Positions 40,813 through 49,888 of a stretch of DNA of 64,000 nucleotides are shown here, one piece after another. Numbering within the stretch: the first letter of the stretch is position 1; each line of letters opens with the position of its first letter. The DNA lies in the NCBI RefSeq assembly GCF_030406385.1, contig NZ_JAUEPM010000001.1, positions 248,001 through 312,000 on the forward strand, in the 5' to 3' direction. Below the pieces are notes generated by a model. The model did no database searches. It was not told the origin of the DNA and saw only the letters and a list, made by a program, of their open reading frames with translations. A program made the translations under genes and the position numbers. This DNA is from Microbacterium oryzae (GTDB lineage: Bacteria > Actinomycetota > Actinomycetes > Actinomycetales > Microbacteriaceae).

Positions 40813-41628
40813 TCAGGCGTCGGGATCGACGAACATCTCCGGATGGCGCTTGCGCTTGCGCCGGTCGAACAGCATCGACACAAGGCCCGCCAGGACGTAC
40901 AGCACGATGAGGATGCCGGCCAGCAGCAGCATGGAGGTGATGTCGGCTGCGGGCGTGGCGATGGCGGCGAACGCGGTCGCCACGACGACGGCGATGCGCC
41001 AGCCCTTCATGATCGCCTTCCCCGAGACGATGCCCGCGAGGTTCACCGCGACGAGGAACACGGGGCTCACGAAGGCGACCCCGAGGACCAGCAGCAGCTT
41101 GAAGACGAAGTCGTAGTAGTAGTCGTACTTGTAGAACTGCGCACCGGCTTCGGGTACGAACGAGGCCATCAGCTCGATCACGTGCGGCATGATCAGGAGC
41201 CCGACGTAGCAGCCCACGAAGAACAGCGGGATGGCCGTGGCCATGAACCAGACGCTGTAGCGCACCTCCTTGCGTGTGAGACCGGGCATGATGAACGCCC
41301 AGATCTGCCACAGCCACACCGGCGCTGACATCAGCAGGCCGAGCGCGAACGCGATCCGCATGCGCATGTCGAAGCCGGCGGTGACGGAGTCGAAGTTCAG
41401 CTGCGCGAAGTCGTCTCCGCGGGTGCGAGCGACCTGCGCGATGGGCTCCGTCAGCAGCGTGATGACGGGGTCGGTGATGATGAAGGCGACCACCATGCCC
41501 ACGACCAGCGCCGCCGCCGCGATCATGAGCCGTCGGCGCAGCTCGATGAGGTGCGCGCCGAGGGTCATCTTCCGGTCGCGGTAGGGCTGGTCGTCCGGCA
41601 CGGCGACCTCCGTGTCGGTCGTCGCCAT
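40813..41628 (-). CDS. tatC: Sec-independent translocase subunit TatC
   Basis: 271 residues with six transmembrane helices. The N-terminal MTLGAHLIELRRRL segment and the conserved Glu/Pro region (FIMPGLTRKE) are TatC hallmarks for twin-arginine signal recognition. It follows tatA by 7 bp on the same strand. Confidence 0.95.
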   Translation of the reverse strand: MATTDTEVAVPDDQPYRDRKMTLGAHLIELRRRLMIAAAALVVGMVVAFIITDPVITLLTEPIAQVARTRGDDFAQLNFDSVTAGFDMRMRIAFALGLLMSAPVWLWQIWAFIMPGLTRKEVRYSVWFMATAIPLFFVGCYVGLLIMPHVIELMASFVPEAGAQFYKYDYYYDFVFKLLLVLGVAFVSPVFLVAVNLAGIVSGKAIMKGWRIAVVVATAFAAIATPAADITSMLLLAGILIVLYVLAGLVSMLFDRRKRKRHPEMFVDPDA

Positions 41629-41635
41629 GCCGGCG

Positions 41636-41896
41636 CTAGCTCTGCGGGGAGCCGCCGGCGGTGCCGTCGGCGCGAGGGCGCTCCACCGGCTCGCCGTTCA
41701 GGGTGTAGCCGGTGTCGGCGGGCTTCGTCGCCTGCTCCTCACCGCTCTCCTCCTTCATCTGCTTCATCTCGCCCTTGAAGACGCGGGCGGACTGGCCGAC
41801 GCTCTTCGCGAGCGCGGGGAGGCGGGCGGCCCCGAAGAGGAGGAGGATGACGGCGAGCAGGATGAGAAGGTGCCAGCCGTTGAGGTTGCCGAGCAT
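41636..41896 (-). CDS. tatA: Sec-independent translocase subunit TatA
   Basis: ATG 41896 gives 86 residues: one transmembrane helix (about 8-24, WHLLILLAVILLLFGAARLP), then the amphipathic helix (KSVGQSARVFKGEMKQM) and a charged disordered tail. It forms the translocation pore with TatC for folded proteins. Confidence 0.95.
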   Translation of the reverse strand: MLGNLNGWHLLILLAVILLLFGAARLPALAKSVGQSARVFKGEMKQMKEESGEEQATKPADTGYTLNGEPVERPRADGTAGGSPQS

Positions 41897-41942
41897 GAGG
41901 GGTCTCCATCGGTCGGTCGGTAGTCCGGGGTCGAGGCCGATT

Positions 41943-42911
41943 CTAGCCCTCGGAGTACAGATCCAGCCCAGCCTGCGCCCAGCCGAAGGCGGCATGTCGA
42001 GCGTCGGACGGCGAGACGATCTCGAGCCGTCCGCCGAGGCGCGCCGCGAGGCGCCGCAGGGTCTGGGGGTTCGCCAGGCGGATGCGCGCGGTCGCCACTG
42101 CGTTCTCCTCCGTGACCTCTGCATGCCGGAGGTAGTCCCCCAGCAGCGGCGCGACGGCCGCCGGATACCGCACCACGGCCACCCGATCTGCCTCGCCCTC
42201 GCCAAGATCGGCCGGCGAGGGCTCCTCCCGGCGGGCGATGGGGATCTCGGTGAGGCGCACGTCGCTCACGCGGTCGAGGTGGAAGGTGCGCACCGCGCGA
42301 CGCATGTGGCACCAGCCCTGCAGGTACCACTGGCCGTTGGTGATGAGCACGTTCATGGGGTCCACGGTGCGGGTGGTCGGACCGGCATCGGGGGCGCGGT
42401 AGGTGAACGACACCGCGACGCGCGCCCCGAGGGCGCGGGAGACGAGGGTGCGCACCTCGTCGACGGGCTCGGGCGCCACGACGAGGTGCGCGGGTGCGGC
42501 CGACGCCCCGCGCGCGAGCTTCTCCACGAGGCGGCCGTACACCTCGGAGTCGGCGACACCGGGGATGCCGCGCGCGAGCTGGAGGCCGGCCAGGAGAGCC
42601 GCCGCCTCGCGCGCGGTGAGCCGCGGCGCACGGTCGAGCGCGACCTTCTCCTTGATGAGGATGGCGTCGTGCTCGTCCAGGAGGTCCCAGTCGATGTCGA
42701 ACATCTCGTTGGGCATCTGGTACCAGCCGTCCTCGCCCGGCAGTCCGATGAGAGGCAGCCGGCGCACGAGGCGGCGCATCTGCTCGGGCGTCACGTCGAA
42801 CTCGGCGGCGGCGTCGGTCACGCTCACCTCGCCGCGCTCGAAGAGGAACGGCACGAGCGTGAGGAGGATCCGCACCTGATCGCCGGCGAGAAGCGGTCGC
42901 TGTGCGCTCAC
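41943..42911 (-). CDS. pafC: PafC, WYL-domain DNA-damage regulator
   Basis: 322 residues. N-terminal HTH (VTDAAAEFDVTPEQMRRLVR), central WYL domain with GQWYLQGWCH, and WCX-type C-terminus. Forms a heterodimer with PafB that activates DNA-repair genes after damage in mycobacteria. Start overlaps pafB stop by 4 bp. Confidence 0.9.
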   Translation of the reverse strand: MSAQRPLLAGDQVRILLTLVPFLFERGEVSVTDAAAEFDVTPEQMRRLVRRLPLIGLPGEDGWYQMPNEMFDIDWDLLDEHDAILIKEKVALDRAPRLTAREAAALLAGLQLARGIPGVADSEVYGRLVEKLARGASAAPAHLVVAPEPVDEVRTLVSRALGARVAVSFTYRAPDAGPTTRTVDPMNVLITNGQWYLQGWCHMRRAVRTFHLDRVSDVRLTEIPIARREEPSPADLGEGEADRVAVVRYPAAVAPLLGDYLRHAEVTEENAVATARIRLANPQTLRRLAARLGGRLEIVSPSDARHAAFGWAQAGLDLYSEG

Positions 42912-43888
42912 GAGGGGTCTCCCTCGTGCACGGCGGCGGCCGCACGCAGCCGCTCGACGACCGCGTCGCGCAGCTCCGACGGCTCGACCACGCGCACCTC
43001 CGGGCCGTACGACGCGAGCTCGTCCGCGAAGATGTGGCGATCGACGTACGACACGAGGTACCCCTGACGCGCGGGCGTCGCCCGACGCAGCAGGCGCAGC
43101 GCGCCCTCGCTGCCGGGCGTGACCTCCACGAGCGCCCGCTGCCGCGCGGCGAGGGCCTCGAGGCCGGCCAGCGCGCGGTCGCCGGCGCCCTCGCGGTCGG
43201 CGGGGTCGAAGGTCTCGCGCTCGGCGACGACTTCCCCCGTCACCCGCGACAGCAGGAAGGTGCGGTCGGCGCTCACGCCGAGGTCGCGTCCGTACACGTG
43301 CCAGCGCCCCTCGTACTCCACGAGCGCGAGCGGTGCGAGGGTGCGGCGCTTCGCGCGGTCCTCGCCCGGCTTGAGGTAGTCGAACGTCACGACGCGAGAG
43401 GCCTCGATCGCCGCCTGGAGCGGAGCGAATGCGGGGTCCTGCGCGGTCAGGCGCGGAGCGAACCCGAGGATCGGCTCGTCGACGTCGATCCCCAGTGCTC
43501 GGATCTTCCGGAGGCCGGAGCGGGCGTCGGCGGAGAGCGAGCCGGTGCTCCAGACGTCGCCGGCGAGACTCAGCACCGCGAGCTCCGACGGCGTGAAGGC
43601 GATGTCCTCCGGCAGGAGGTACTCGGACTTCGGGATCCGGTACCGCGCCTCGCGGAGGTCGTTGGGGTCGGTGCTGGAGGGGATCGTCTCCAGGGGCACG
43701 CCGAGTGCGCGCAGCTCGTCCTTGTCGCGCTCGAACATCTTGTCGAGCGCGTCGGATCGGGCGCCGGCGCGCTGCCGGTAGCCCGACACGCTGTCGAGGA
43801 TCTGCTGCTTGGTGAGCCCGATCTCGGTCGCCACGAGGGCGACGACGAGATTCATCAGTCGCTCTTCCGCTGGGATCCGCTCGGCCAC
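42908..43888 (-). CDS. pafB: PafB, WYL-domain DNA-damage regulator
   Basis: 326 residues. N-terminal HTH (GLTKQQILDSVSGYRQ), WYL domain with YEGRWHVYGRDLG, and WCX-type C-terminus. Pairs with the PafC encoded downstream. In actinobacteria with proteasomes it follows pafA; here the upstream gene is an FKBP lipoprotein and no proteasome genes are visible. Confidence 0.9.
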   Translation of the reverse strand: MAERIPAEERLMNLVVALVATEIGLTKQQILDSVSGYRQRAGARSDALDKMFERDKDELRALGVPLETIPSSTDPNDLREARYRIPKSEYLLPEDIAFTPSELAVLSLAGDVWSTGSLSADARSGLRKIRALGIDVDEPILGFAPRLTAQDPAFAPLQAAIEASRVVTFDYLKPGEDRAKRRTLAPLALVEYEGRWHVYGRDLGVSADRTFLLSRVTGEVVAERETFDPADREGAGDRALAGLEALAARQRALVEVTPGSEGALRLLRRATPARQGYLVSYVDRHIFADELASYGPEVRVVEPSELRDAVVERLRAAAAVHEGDPS

Positions 43889-43921
43889 CTCCCCATCCTA
43901 GGGACGAGGGCGGCGCCGGGG

Positions 43922-43947
43922 CGCGCCCGCGCTACTGCGCGGGCGCG
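43922..43947. terminator. Hairpin over the FKBP stop codon
   Basis: CGCGCCCGCG-CTACTG-CGCGGGCGCG is a perfect 10-bp stem; its loop contains the stop codon of the FKBP gene (43932-43934). Likely a terminator or attenuator before pafB. Confidence 0.6.
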
Positions 43948-44933
43948 TCCTGCACGCCGAGGATGTCGACGACGAACACGAGCGTGGCGTCGCCGGGGAT
44001 CGTGCCCTGGCCCTCCTCGCCGTAGCCGAGCTCCGGCGGGATGACGATCATGACCTGCGAGCCGACGGTCTGGCCCACGAGGCCCTGCGTGAAGCCCTCG
44101 ATGACGCCGTCGAGCGGGAAGGGCACGGGCGACCCCGTCTCCCAGGACGAGTCGAAGACCGTCTTCTCCTCCCACAGCACGCCCGTGTAGTGCACGAGCG
44201 GCGTGTCGGAGTCGGTCAGCTTCTCGCCGTCGCCCTTGATGAGCGTCTGCACGACGAGGTCCTTCGGCGCCGGCGCGTCGGGCACGATGATACCGGGCCG
44301 GCCGTCGGGGGCGCGCACCACGCTGGGCAGGCCGAAGCCGTCGTTGTACTGCAGCGAGCCGGTGGCGGCGGCAGGGTAGACCTTCCGCACATCGACGACC
44401 GCGATGATCGAGCCCTCCTGGGGGAAGCCGGCCTGCGCGTACGTCTGCCGGGCCTCGACGGAGATGCCGTCCTCGCCGAGCGCGGCGACGACGCGGGAGC
44501 CCTCGGTGGCGCACTGCAGGGCGTCCTCGAGTCCGGGGAACTGCGTGGTCCACTGCGACAGCGCGCCGACGCTGGTCTCGTCGCCGCTGTAGGAGGTGCC
44601 GATGATCGGCTCCCCCGTCGCGCCGTCGAAGAGCGTCATGTCGAGCACGGCGGCCTGCCCCATGCCGGTGATCGCGGGGCCGTCGCCCGTCTCGACGTCG
44701 ACGTACTCGGTCTCGTCGACGTGGAACGGGGTCGGCATGTCGACCGCGGGGGCCGCGTCGCTCGAGCCCGAGACCTGCACCAGGGTCGCGAGGTCGGCGT
44801 CCGCGCCGGCGGCCCGGTCGCACGAGGCCGAGGCGCCCCCTGCGGGCGCGCATCCCGTGAGGGCGAGCGCGGTCAGGGCGACGACGGAGAGCAGAGCGGG
44901 GGTCTTCTGGCGCACGGGCATCAGTCTAAGCAT
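43932..44933 (-). CDS. FKBP-type peptidyl-prolyl isomerase lipoprotein
   Basis: ATG 44933 is preceded by GAGGA; ATG 44921 is also possible. The 333 residues have a lipoprotein signal with lipobox LTGC (Cys28). The C-terminal FKBP domain (about 238-329) has VHYTGVLWEEKTVFDSSW and VIPPELGYGEEGQG. A weaker FKBP-like segment lies near 85-190. It likely folds exported proteins. Overlaps trmI by 8 bp. Confidence 0.85.
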   Translation of the reverse strand: MLRLMPVRQKTPALLSVVALTALALTGCAPAGGASASCDRAAGADADLATLVQVSGSSDAAPAVDMPTPFHVDETEYVDVETGDGPAITGMGQAAVLDMTLFDGATGEPIIGTSYSGDETSVGALSQWTTQFPGLEDALQCATEGSRVVAALGEDGISVEARQTYAQAGFPQEGSIIAVVDVRKVYPAAATGSLQYNDGFGLPSVVRAPDGRPGIIVPDAPAPKDLVVQTLIKGDGEKLTDSDTPLVHYTGVLWEEKTVFDSSWETGSPVPFPLDGVIEGFTQGLVGQTVGSQVMIVIPPELGYGEEGQGTIPGDATLVFVVDILGVQDAPAQ

Positions 44934-45927
44934 CCGCGCCGTCCTCACCCGACCCCGCCGCGAGGCGCGCGCCCTCGGCCGCGCGCTGGGCGTCGCGGAC
45001 CCGCTTGCGGAGGTTCTTGTCGGTGATGTCGCGGTCGCCCACGGCGCCCGGCGTCCACACCTCGAGGTCGTCGTCGGTGTAGCTCTTCTTCGACGCGCGG
45101 CGCTTCACCTCGGGAGGGACGACGCCGGGCGCGAGGCGGCGCGCGGTGATGAGGAAGCCGGTGTGCGCGACCATGCGGTGATCGGGGCGGACGGCGAGAC
45201 CGTCGACGTGCCATCCGCGCACCATCGTCTCGCTGGCCTCGGGCTCCGTGAAGCAGCCCAGGCCGCGCAGGAACTCCGCCACCCGAGACAGCTGCGTGGC
45301 GGTGGCGACGTAGCAGATCACGACGCCGCCGGGAGCGAGCGCGTCGGCGACGGGCTCGAGCACCTCCCAGGGGGCGAGCATGTCGAGCACGACGCGGTCG
45401 ACGCTGCCGGGCTCGACGGCTCCGGGGAGCGCGTCGGCGAGGTCGCCTTCCACGACCGACCACTGCGCGGGCCGCTCGCCGAAGAACGTCTCCACGTTGG
45501 CGATCGCCACCTCGGCGAACTCCGTGCGGCGCTCGAAGGAGACGAGGCGCCCGGAGCCGCCCACCGCGCGCAGCAGCGACAGTGACAGGGCACCCGAGCC
45601 GACGCCGGCCTCGACGACCACCGCCCCCGGGAAGATGTCGGCCTGCGCGACGATCGCGGCGGCGTCTTTCGGGTAGACGATGGCCGCCCCGCGCGGCATC
45701 GACATGACGAAGTCGCGCAGCAGCGGGCGGAGGGCGAGGTACTCGTGCCCGCCGGTGTTCGCCACGACCGAGCCGTCGGGCAGCCCGACGAGCTGCTCGT
45801 GCCGCAGCACGCCGTGGTGGGTGTGGAGCTCGCCGCGTTCGCGCAGCGTGATGGTGTGCATCTTCCCCTTCGGGCCGGTGAGCTGCACTCGGTCGCCGAA
45901 GCGGAAGGGGCCGCGAGGCGCGGTCAT
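44926..45927 (-). CDS. trmI: tRNA (adenine58-N1)-methyltransferase
   Basis: 333 residues. SAM-binding motif VVEAGVGSGALSLSLL, later VVLDMLAPWEVL, and N-terminal RFGDRVQLTGPKGK. Matches bacterial TrmI, which makes m1A58 in the tRNA T-loop. In proteasome-bearing relatives it adjoins the mpa-dop-pup locus. Confidence 0.9.
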   Translation of the reverse strand: MTAPRGPFRFGDRVQLTGPKGKMHTITLRERGELHTHHGVLRHEQLVGLPDGSVVANTGGHEYLALRPLLRDFVMSMPRGAAIVYPKDAAAIVAQADIFPGAVVVEAGVGSGALSLSLLRAVGGSGRLVSFERRTEFAEVAIANVETFFGERPAQWSVVEGDLADALPGAVEPGSVDRVVLDMLAPWEVLEPVADALAPGGVVICYVATATQLSRVAEFLRGLGCFTEPEASETMVRGWHVDGLAVRPDHRMVAHTGFLITARRLAPGVVPPEVKRRASKKSYTDDDLEVWTPGAVGDRDITDKNLRKRVRDAQRAAEGARLAAGSGEDGADA

Positions 45928-45949
45928 GGGGTCCTCCGGAGGATGGGGG

Positions 45950-46618
45950 TCAGGAGCGGTGGGCGCGGTACAGCGCGGACACGTCGTCGGCGTCGCGCCC
46001 TTCGAGGGTCGGCCACAGCGCGTGCGCGCCGACGCCGTCGAGGGAGACGAAGTGCGGGACGCCGAGGGACACGGCCCCCGACGCGACGGCCGAGCGCAGG
46101 CCGTTCGCCGAGTCCTCGATCGCCACGGTGTGGGCGATGTCGACGTCGAGCGCGCGAGCGGCGTGCAGGTAGGGGCCGGGGTGGGGCTTCGGGTGGGGCA
46201 CGTCGTCGCCGCCGAGGACGACGTCGAACGCGTCGAATCCCAGCAGGTCGACGATGGCCGCGGCCATCCGGTGCATCGACATCGTCACGAGGCCGGTGCG
46301 GATCCCCGCCTCGCGGAGGCTCCGGAGCAGCTCCGCCGCGCCCGGGCGGAACGGCACGCCGAGCTCGCCCATCTGCCGCAGCACCTCGTCGGTGAGGTGC
46401 TGGACGATCGCGTCCGCCTCCAACCGCACCCCCGCGGTCTGCAGGACGCGCGCGGCGTCGTGCAGACCGAGTCCGACGAGCTGCAGCGCGTCCTCGTGGG
46501 TCCAGGTGCCGCCGAAGCTCTCGACGAGCGGCGTCTCCGCGGCCATCCAGTACGGCTCGGAATCGATGAGGGTTCCGTCCATGTCCCAGAGCACGGCGAG
46601 GGGCTGCGTCAGTGTCAC
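45950..46618 (-). CDS. HAD-family phosphatase (phosphoglucomutase-like)
   Basis: 222 residues, GTG start. Nucleophile and acid are D12 and D14 in WDMDGTLIDS; later motifs are TMS (motif II), K in HPKPHPGPY and EDSANGL (motif IV). Small-molecule phosphatase. Possible substrates are not defined. Confidence 0.85.
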   Translation of the reverse strand: MTLTQPLAVLWDMDGTLIDSEPYWMAAETPLVESFGGTWTHEDALQLVGLGLHDAARVLQTAGVRLEADAIVQHLTDEVLRQMGELGVPFRPGAAELLRSLREAGIRTGLVTMSMHRMAAAIVDLLGFDAFDVVLGGDDVPHPKPHPGPYLHAARALDVDIAHTVAIEDSANGLRSAVASGAVSLGVPHFVSLDGVGAHALWPTLEGRDADDVSALYRAHRS

Positions 46619-46690
46619 CGGATCAGCCTAGTCGGGAGGCGTCCGGGACTACCCTGGACGGACACCCGCGCTGCGGGAGGAGGGAACCCG

Positions 46691-47551
46691 GTGCAGACAC
46701 TCGGACGCAGGATCATCGTCGCGGCCTTCGACGGCTGGAACGACGCCGGAGAGGCCGCCACGGGCGCTGTGCGCCAGCTGCGGGAGGAGGCCGACCTCCG
46801 TCGGGCGTTCTCGGTCGACCCGGAGCTGTACTTCGACTACCAGTACACGCGCCCCCAGCGGGAGGCCGACGGCGAGGGCGGGCACACGCTGAGCTGGCCC
46901 GAGGCCACGCTGCACCGCCCCGCGCAGGGCGCGGGCGAGGTGTGGTTCTGGACCATCACGGGCAACGAGCCCGCGCGCGCCTGGCGCTCGTTCGCGAGCG
47001 AATTCGTCGACCGTGCGCTCGCGGAGGACATCACGGGGCTCGTGACGCTCGGTTCGATGATGTCGGACGTGCCGCACACCCGGCCCATCTCCGTCTTCGC
47101 GAGCAGCGAGAACGCCACGGTGCGCGCGCAGCTCGGCCTCGACCGCTCGACGTACGAGGGACCGGTCGGCATCCTCACCGTGCTCGGCGACGCGGCGGAG
47201 TCCGCGGGCATCCCCACGCTGTCGCTGTGGGCGAGCGTGCCCCACTACGTCGCCGGAGCGACGCCGTCGCCCAAGGCCACGCTCGCGCTGCTGACGCGGC
47301 TCGAGGAGCTGACCGGCGCGATCGTGCCCAAGGGAACCCTCGCCACGGACGCCGCCGCCTGGGAGGCGTCGATCGACGCCGCCGCGGCGGACGACGAGGA
47401 GATGAGCGAGTACATCCGCCAGCTCGAGCAGACTCGCGACACGGTCGATTCCCCGGATGCCTCGGGCGACGCCATCGCGCAGGCCTTCGAGCGCTACCTG
47501 CACCGCGACGACCCGCGCGACGGCCGCGGCGATCGCGGCGACCGCCGCTGA
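46691..47551 (+). CDS. PAC2 family protein
   Basis: GTG 46691 with GGAGGAGGG upstream gives 286 residues. RRIIVAAFDGWNDAGEAATG at the start and the TGLVTLGSMMSDVPHTRPI core are features of the actinobacterial PAC2 (proteasome assembly chaperone-like) family. Function unknown in bacteria. Divergent from the HAD gene. Confidence 0.8.
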   Translation: MQTLGRRIIVAAFDGWNDAGEAATGAVRQLREEADLRRAFSVDPELYFDYQYTRPQREADGEGGHTLSWPEATLHRPAQGAGEVWFWTITGNEPARAWRSFASEFVDRALAEDITGLVTLGSMMSDVPHTRPISVFASSENATVRAQLGLDRSTYEGPVGILTVLGDAAESAGIPTLSLWASVPHYVAGATPSPKATLALLTRLEELTGAIVPKGTLATDAAAWEASIDAAAADDEEMSEYIRQLEQTRDTVDSPDASGDAIAQAFERYLHRDDPRDGRGDRGDRR

Positions 47552-47557
47552 GTCCGC

Positions 47558-47599
47558 TCGCCCCTCCGCGAGACCTCGGCCTCCCGCGGAAGGGGGCGA
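47558..47599. terminator. Bidirectional hairpin between PAC2 gene and uppP
   Basis: TCGCCCCTCCGCG and CGCGGAAGGGGGCGA pair with one bulge around a 14-nt loop, in the gap between two convergent genes. Confidence 0.55.
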
Positions 47600-47606
47600 A
47601 CCGGGG

Positions 47607-48440
47607 TCAGAACGCGCTGAGCACGCCGGTCGCGAGCAGGGCGAAGAGCACGAGGCCCAGCGCCACGCGGTAGATGACGAACGGCAGGAAGCTGCCGCGC
47701 TTCAGGTACCGCATGAGGTAGGCGATGACGACCCAGCCCACGATGAACGCGATGACCGTCGCCACGAGGGTCTCGGCCATCCCGTAGCCCTGCTCCCCCG
47801 GCTCGGTGAACGCGTGGAGCAGCTCGTAGAGGCCGCTGCCGAAGACGGCCGGCACCGCGAGCAGGAACGAGAACTCGGCCGCCGACGTGCGGGTGTAGCC
47901 GAGCGCGCGAGCGGCGGTGGTCGTCGCGCCCGAGCGCGAGACGCCGGGAACGAGCGCGAGCGCCTGGGCGAAGCCCAGCGTGAGGCCGTGCGGGTAGGTG
48001 ATGTCGGCCATGTCGCGCTCGCGTCGGCCGTAGCGGTCGGCGATGCCGAGGATGACGCCGAAGACGATGAGCACCGTGGCCACGAGCCACAGGTTCCGGA
48101 AGACGTCGCGGATGACGTCCTGGAAGAGGAAGCCGAGCACCCCGATCGGGAGCGTCCCGATGATGACGAGCCAGCCCATCCGCGCATCGGGGTCGTTGCG
48201 CGCCACGCGCCCGCTCAGCGAGAGCGCCCACTGCTTGACGATGTGGACGATCTTCTTCCAGAAGTAGACGAGCACGGCGAGCTCGGTGCCGATCTGGGTG
48301 ATCGCGGTGAAGGTCGCACCGGGGTCGGAGCGGGAGGGCAGGAACTCGCCCACCACGCGGATGTGCGCGCTCGAGGAGATCGGGAGGAACTCGGTGAGGC
48401 CCTGCACGAGCCCGAGGATGATGGCTTCGATGAACGACAT
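47607..48440 (-). CDS. uppP: Undecaprenyl-diphosphatase
   Basis: 277 residues with about eight transmembrane helices. Motifs [14 protein letters not shown] near residue 16 and [14 protein letters not shown] near residue 160 are the BacA/UppP active-site signatures. It recycles the lipid carrier for peptidoglycan and wall polymers, and can give bacitracin resistance. Confidence 0.95.
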   Translation of the reverse strand: MSFIEAIILGLVQGLTEFLPISSSAHIRVVGEFLPSRSDPGATFTAITQIGTELAVLVYFWKKIVHIVKQWALSLSGRVARNDPDARMGWLVIIGTLPIGVLGFLFQDVIRDVFRNLWLVATVLIVFGVILGIADRYGRRERDMADITYPHGLTLGFAQALALVPGVSRSGATTTAARALGYTRTSAAEFSFLLAVPAVFGSGLYELLHAFTEPGEQGYGMAETLVATVIAFIVGWVVIAYLMRYLKRGSFLPFVIYRVALGLVLFALLATGVLSAF

Positions 48441-48544
48441 GGGGTCTTTCTCTCGCGATGCCGCGGCGGAGCGCGCGACCTCCTGACTTTAGGCGACGCG
48501 TGGTCGCGGTCTCGTCAGACTTCCGGATGAGCGGGGGCCGAGGC

Positions 48545-49843
48545 CTAGTACGAGCGGATGAGATCGGTGAGCACGCGGCGGCCGAACTCGAGGGCGTCGA
48601 CCGGCACGCGCTCGTCGACGCCGTGGAACATGCCGGTGAAGTCGAGCTCGCGCGGCAGGCGCAGCGGGGCGAAACCGTACCCGGTGATCCCGATCGTGGA
48701 GAGCGCCTTGTTGTCGGTGCCCGCACCCAGGAGGTACGGCAGCACCGGGACGCCCGGATCGTGCTTCTCGAGCGCGCCGACCATCGCCTCGACGAGAGCG
48801 CCCTCGAACGGGACCTCCAGACCGATGTCGCGCAGGAACATCCCGATCTCGATGTCGGGCCCGACGATGCGCTGCACCTCGGCCAGGACGGCGTCCTCCG
48901 TGCCGGGCAGGACGCGGATGTCGACGGTGGCGGAGGCCGCGTCGGGGATGACGTTGTGCTTGTATCCGGCGGTGAGGCCGGTGGGGTTGGAGATCGTGCG
49001 GAACGTGGACTTCACGAACGCCTCGGCCGGCCCCGTGTGCGCGGCGAGCCGGTCGGGGTCGCCGGAGTCGTCGCCGGTGATCTCGGCGATGCCCTCGAGC
49101 AGCTGCCGTGACGTCTCGGTGAGCTCGACGGGCCAGGTCTCGCGGCCGAGGGCCGCCACCGCCTCGGCGAGCCGTGTCACCGCGTTGTCGTGGTGGAATC
49201 GGCTGCCGTGGCCGGCCCGGCCGCGGGCGGTGAGCGTCACCCACAGGAGGGCCTTCTCCCCCACCTGCAGGAGGTACGCGCTGCGGTCGCCTACCGGAAT
49301 CGAGTAGCCGCCGACCTCGCTGATGGCCTCGGTCGCCCCCGCGAACCACTCGGGGCGCTCGCGCACGACGAGCTGCGACCCCTCGACGCCGCCGTTCTCC
49401 TCGTCGGCGAAGAACGCCAGCACGAGGTCGCGCTCGGGCTGCTCGCCAGCGCGCAGCAGCTCGGCCACCGCCGTGAGGATCATGGCGTCCATGTTCTTCA
49501 TGTCGACGGCGCCACGGCCCCACAGCAGGCCGTCGCGGATCTCACCGGCGAACGGATCGACCGACCAGTCCTCGGCGATGGCAGGCACCACGTCGAGGTG
49601 CCCGTGCAGGACGAGTGCGGGCTTCGTGCGGTCGCGTCCGGCCACCCGCGCCATGACGTTGGTGCGCCGCGGGATGGGCTCGTAGTACTCCGGCTCGAGT
49701 CCCAGGCTCTCGAGGTAGGCGCCCACGTACTCGGCGGCCTCCCGCTCGCCCTTCGCGTCCCCGCCGCCGAAGTTCGTGGTGTCGAACCGGATGAGGTCGG
49801 AGGCGATGCGGGCGACTTCGGGGAGCTCGAGCATGCGCTCCAC
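48545..49843 (-). CDS. M20-family metallopeptidase
   Basis: 432 residues. Zinc ligands and catalytic residues visible: HGHLDVV (H82, D84), GRGAVDMKN (D114), ADEENGG (E148, E149) and MFHGVDERVP near the C-terminus. The central dimerisation domain includes RGRAGHGS. A broad peptidase or amidohydrolase; substrate unknown. Confidence 0.85.
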   Translation of the reverse strand: MERMLELPEVARIASDLIRFDTTNFGGGDAKGEREAAEYVGAYLESLGLEPEYYEPIPRRTNVMARVAGRDRTKPALVLHGHLDVVPAIAEDWSVDPFAGEIRDGLLWGRGAVDMKNMDAMILTAVAELLRAGEQPERDLVLAFFADEENGGVEGSQLVVRERPEWFAGATEAISEVGGYSIPVGDRSAYLLQVGEKALLWVTLTARGRAGHGSRFHHDNAVTRLAEAVAALGRETWPVELTETSRQLLEGIAEITGDDSGDPDRLAAHTGPAEAFVKSTFRTISNPTGLTAGYKHNVIPDAASATVDIRVLPGTEDAVLAEVQRIVGPDIEIGMFLRDIGLEVPFEGALVEAMVGALEKHDPGVPVLPYLLGAGTDNKALSTIGITGYGFAPLRLPRELDFTGMFHGVDERVPVDALEFGRRVLTDLIRSY

Positions 49844-49888
49844 GCTACCCGAGCGGAGAAGCGCCGCTCGTGGTGGGATGGGGGCATC

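Noticed and set aside
38242..41328. A 1028-codon plus-strand frame
   Set aside because: It is antisense to lnt, helY and tatC, with biased Arg/Ala/His composition typical of high-GC shadow frames.
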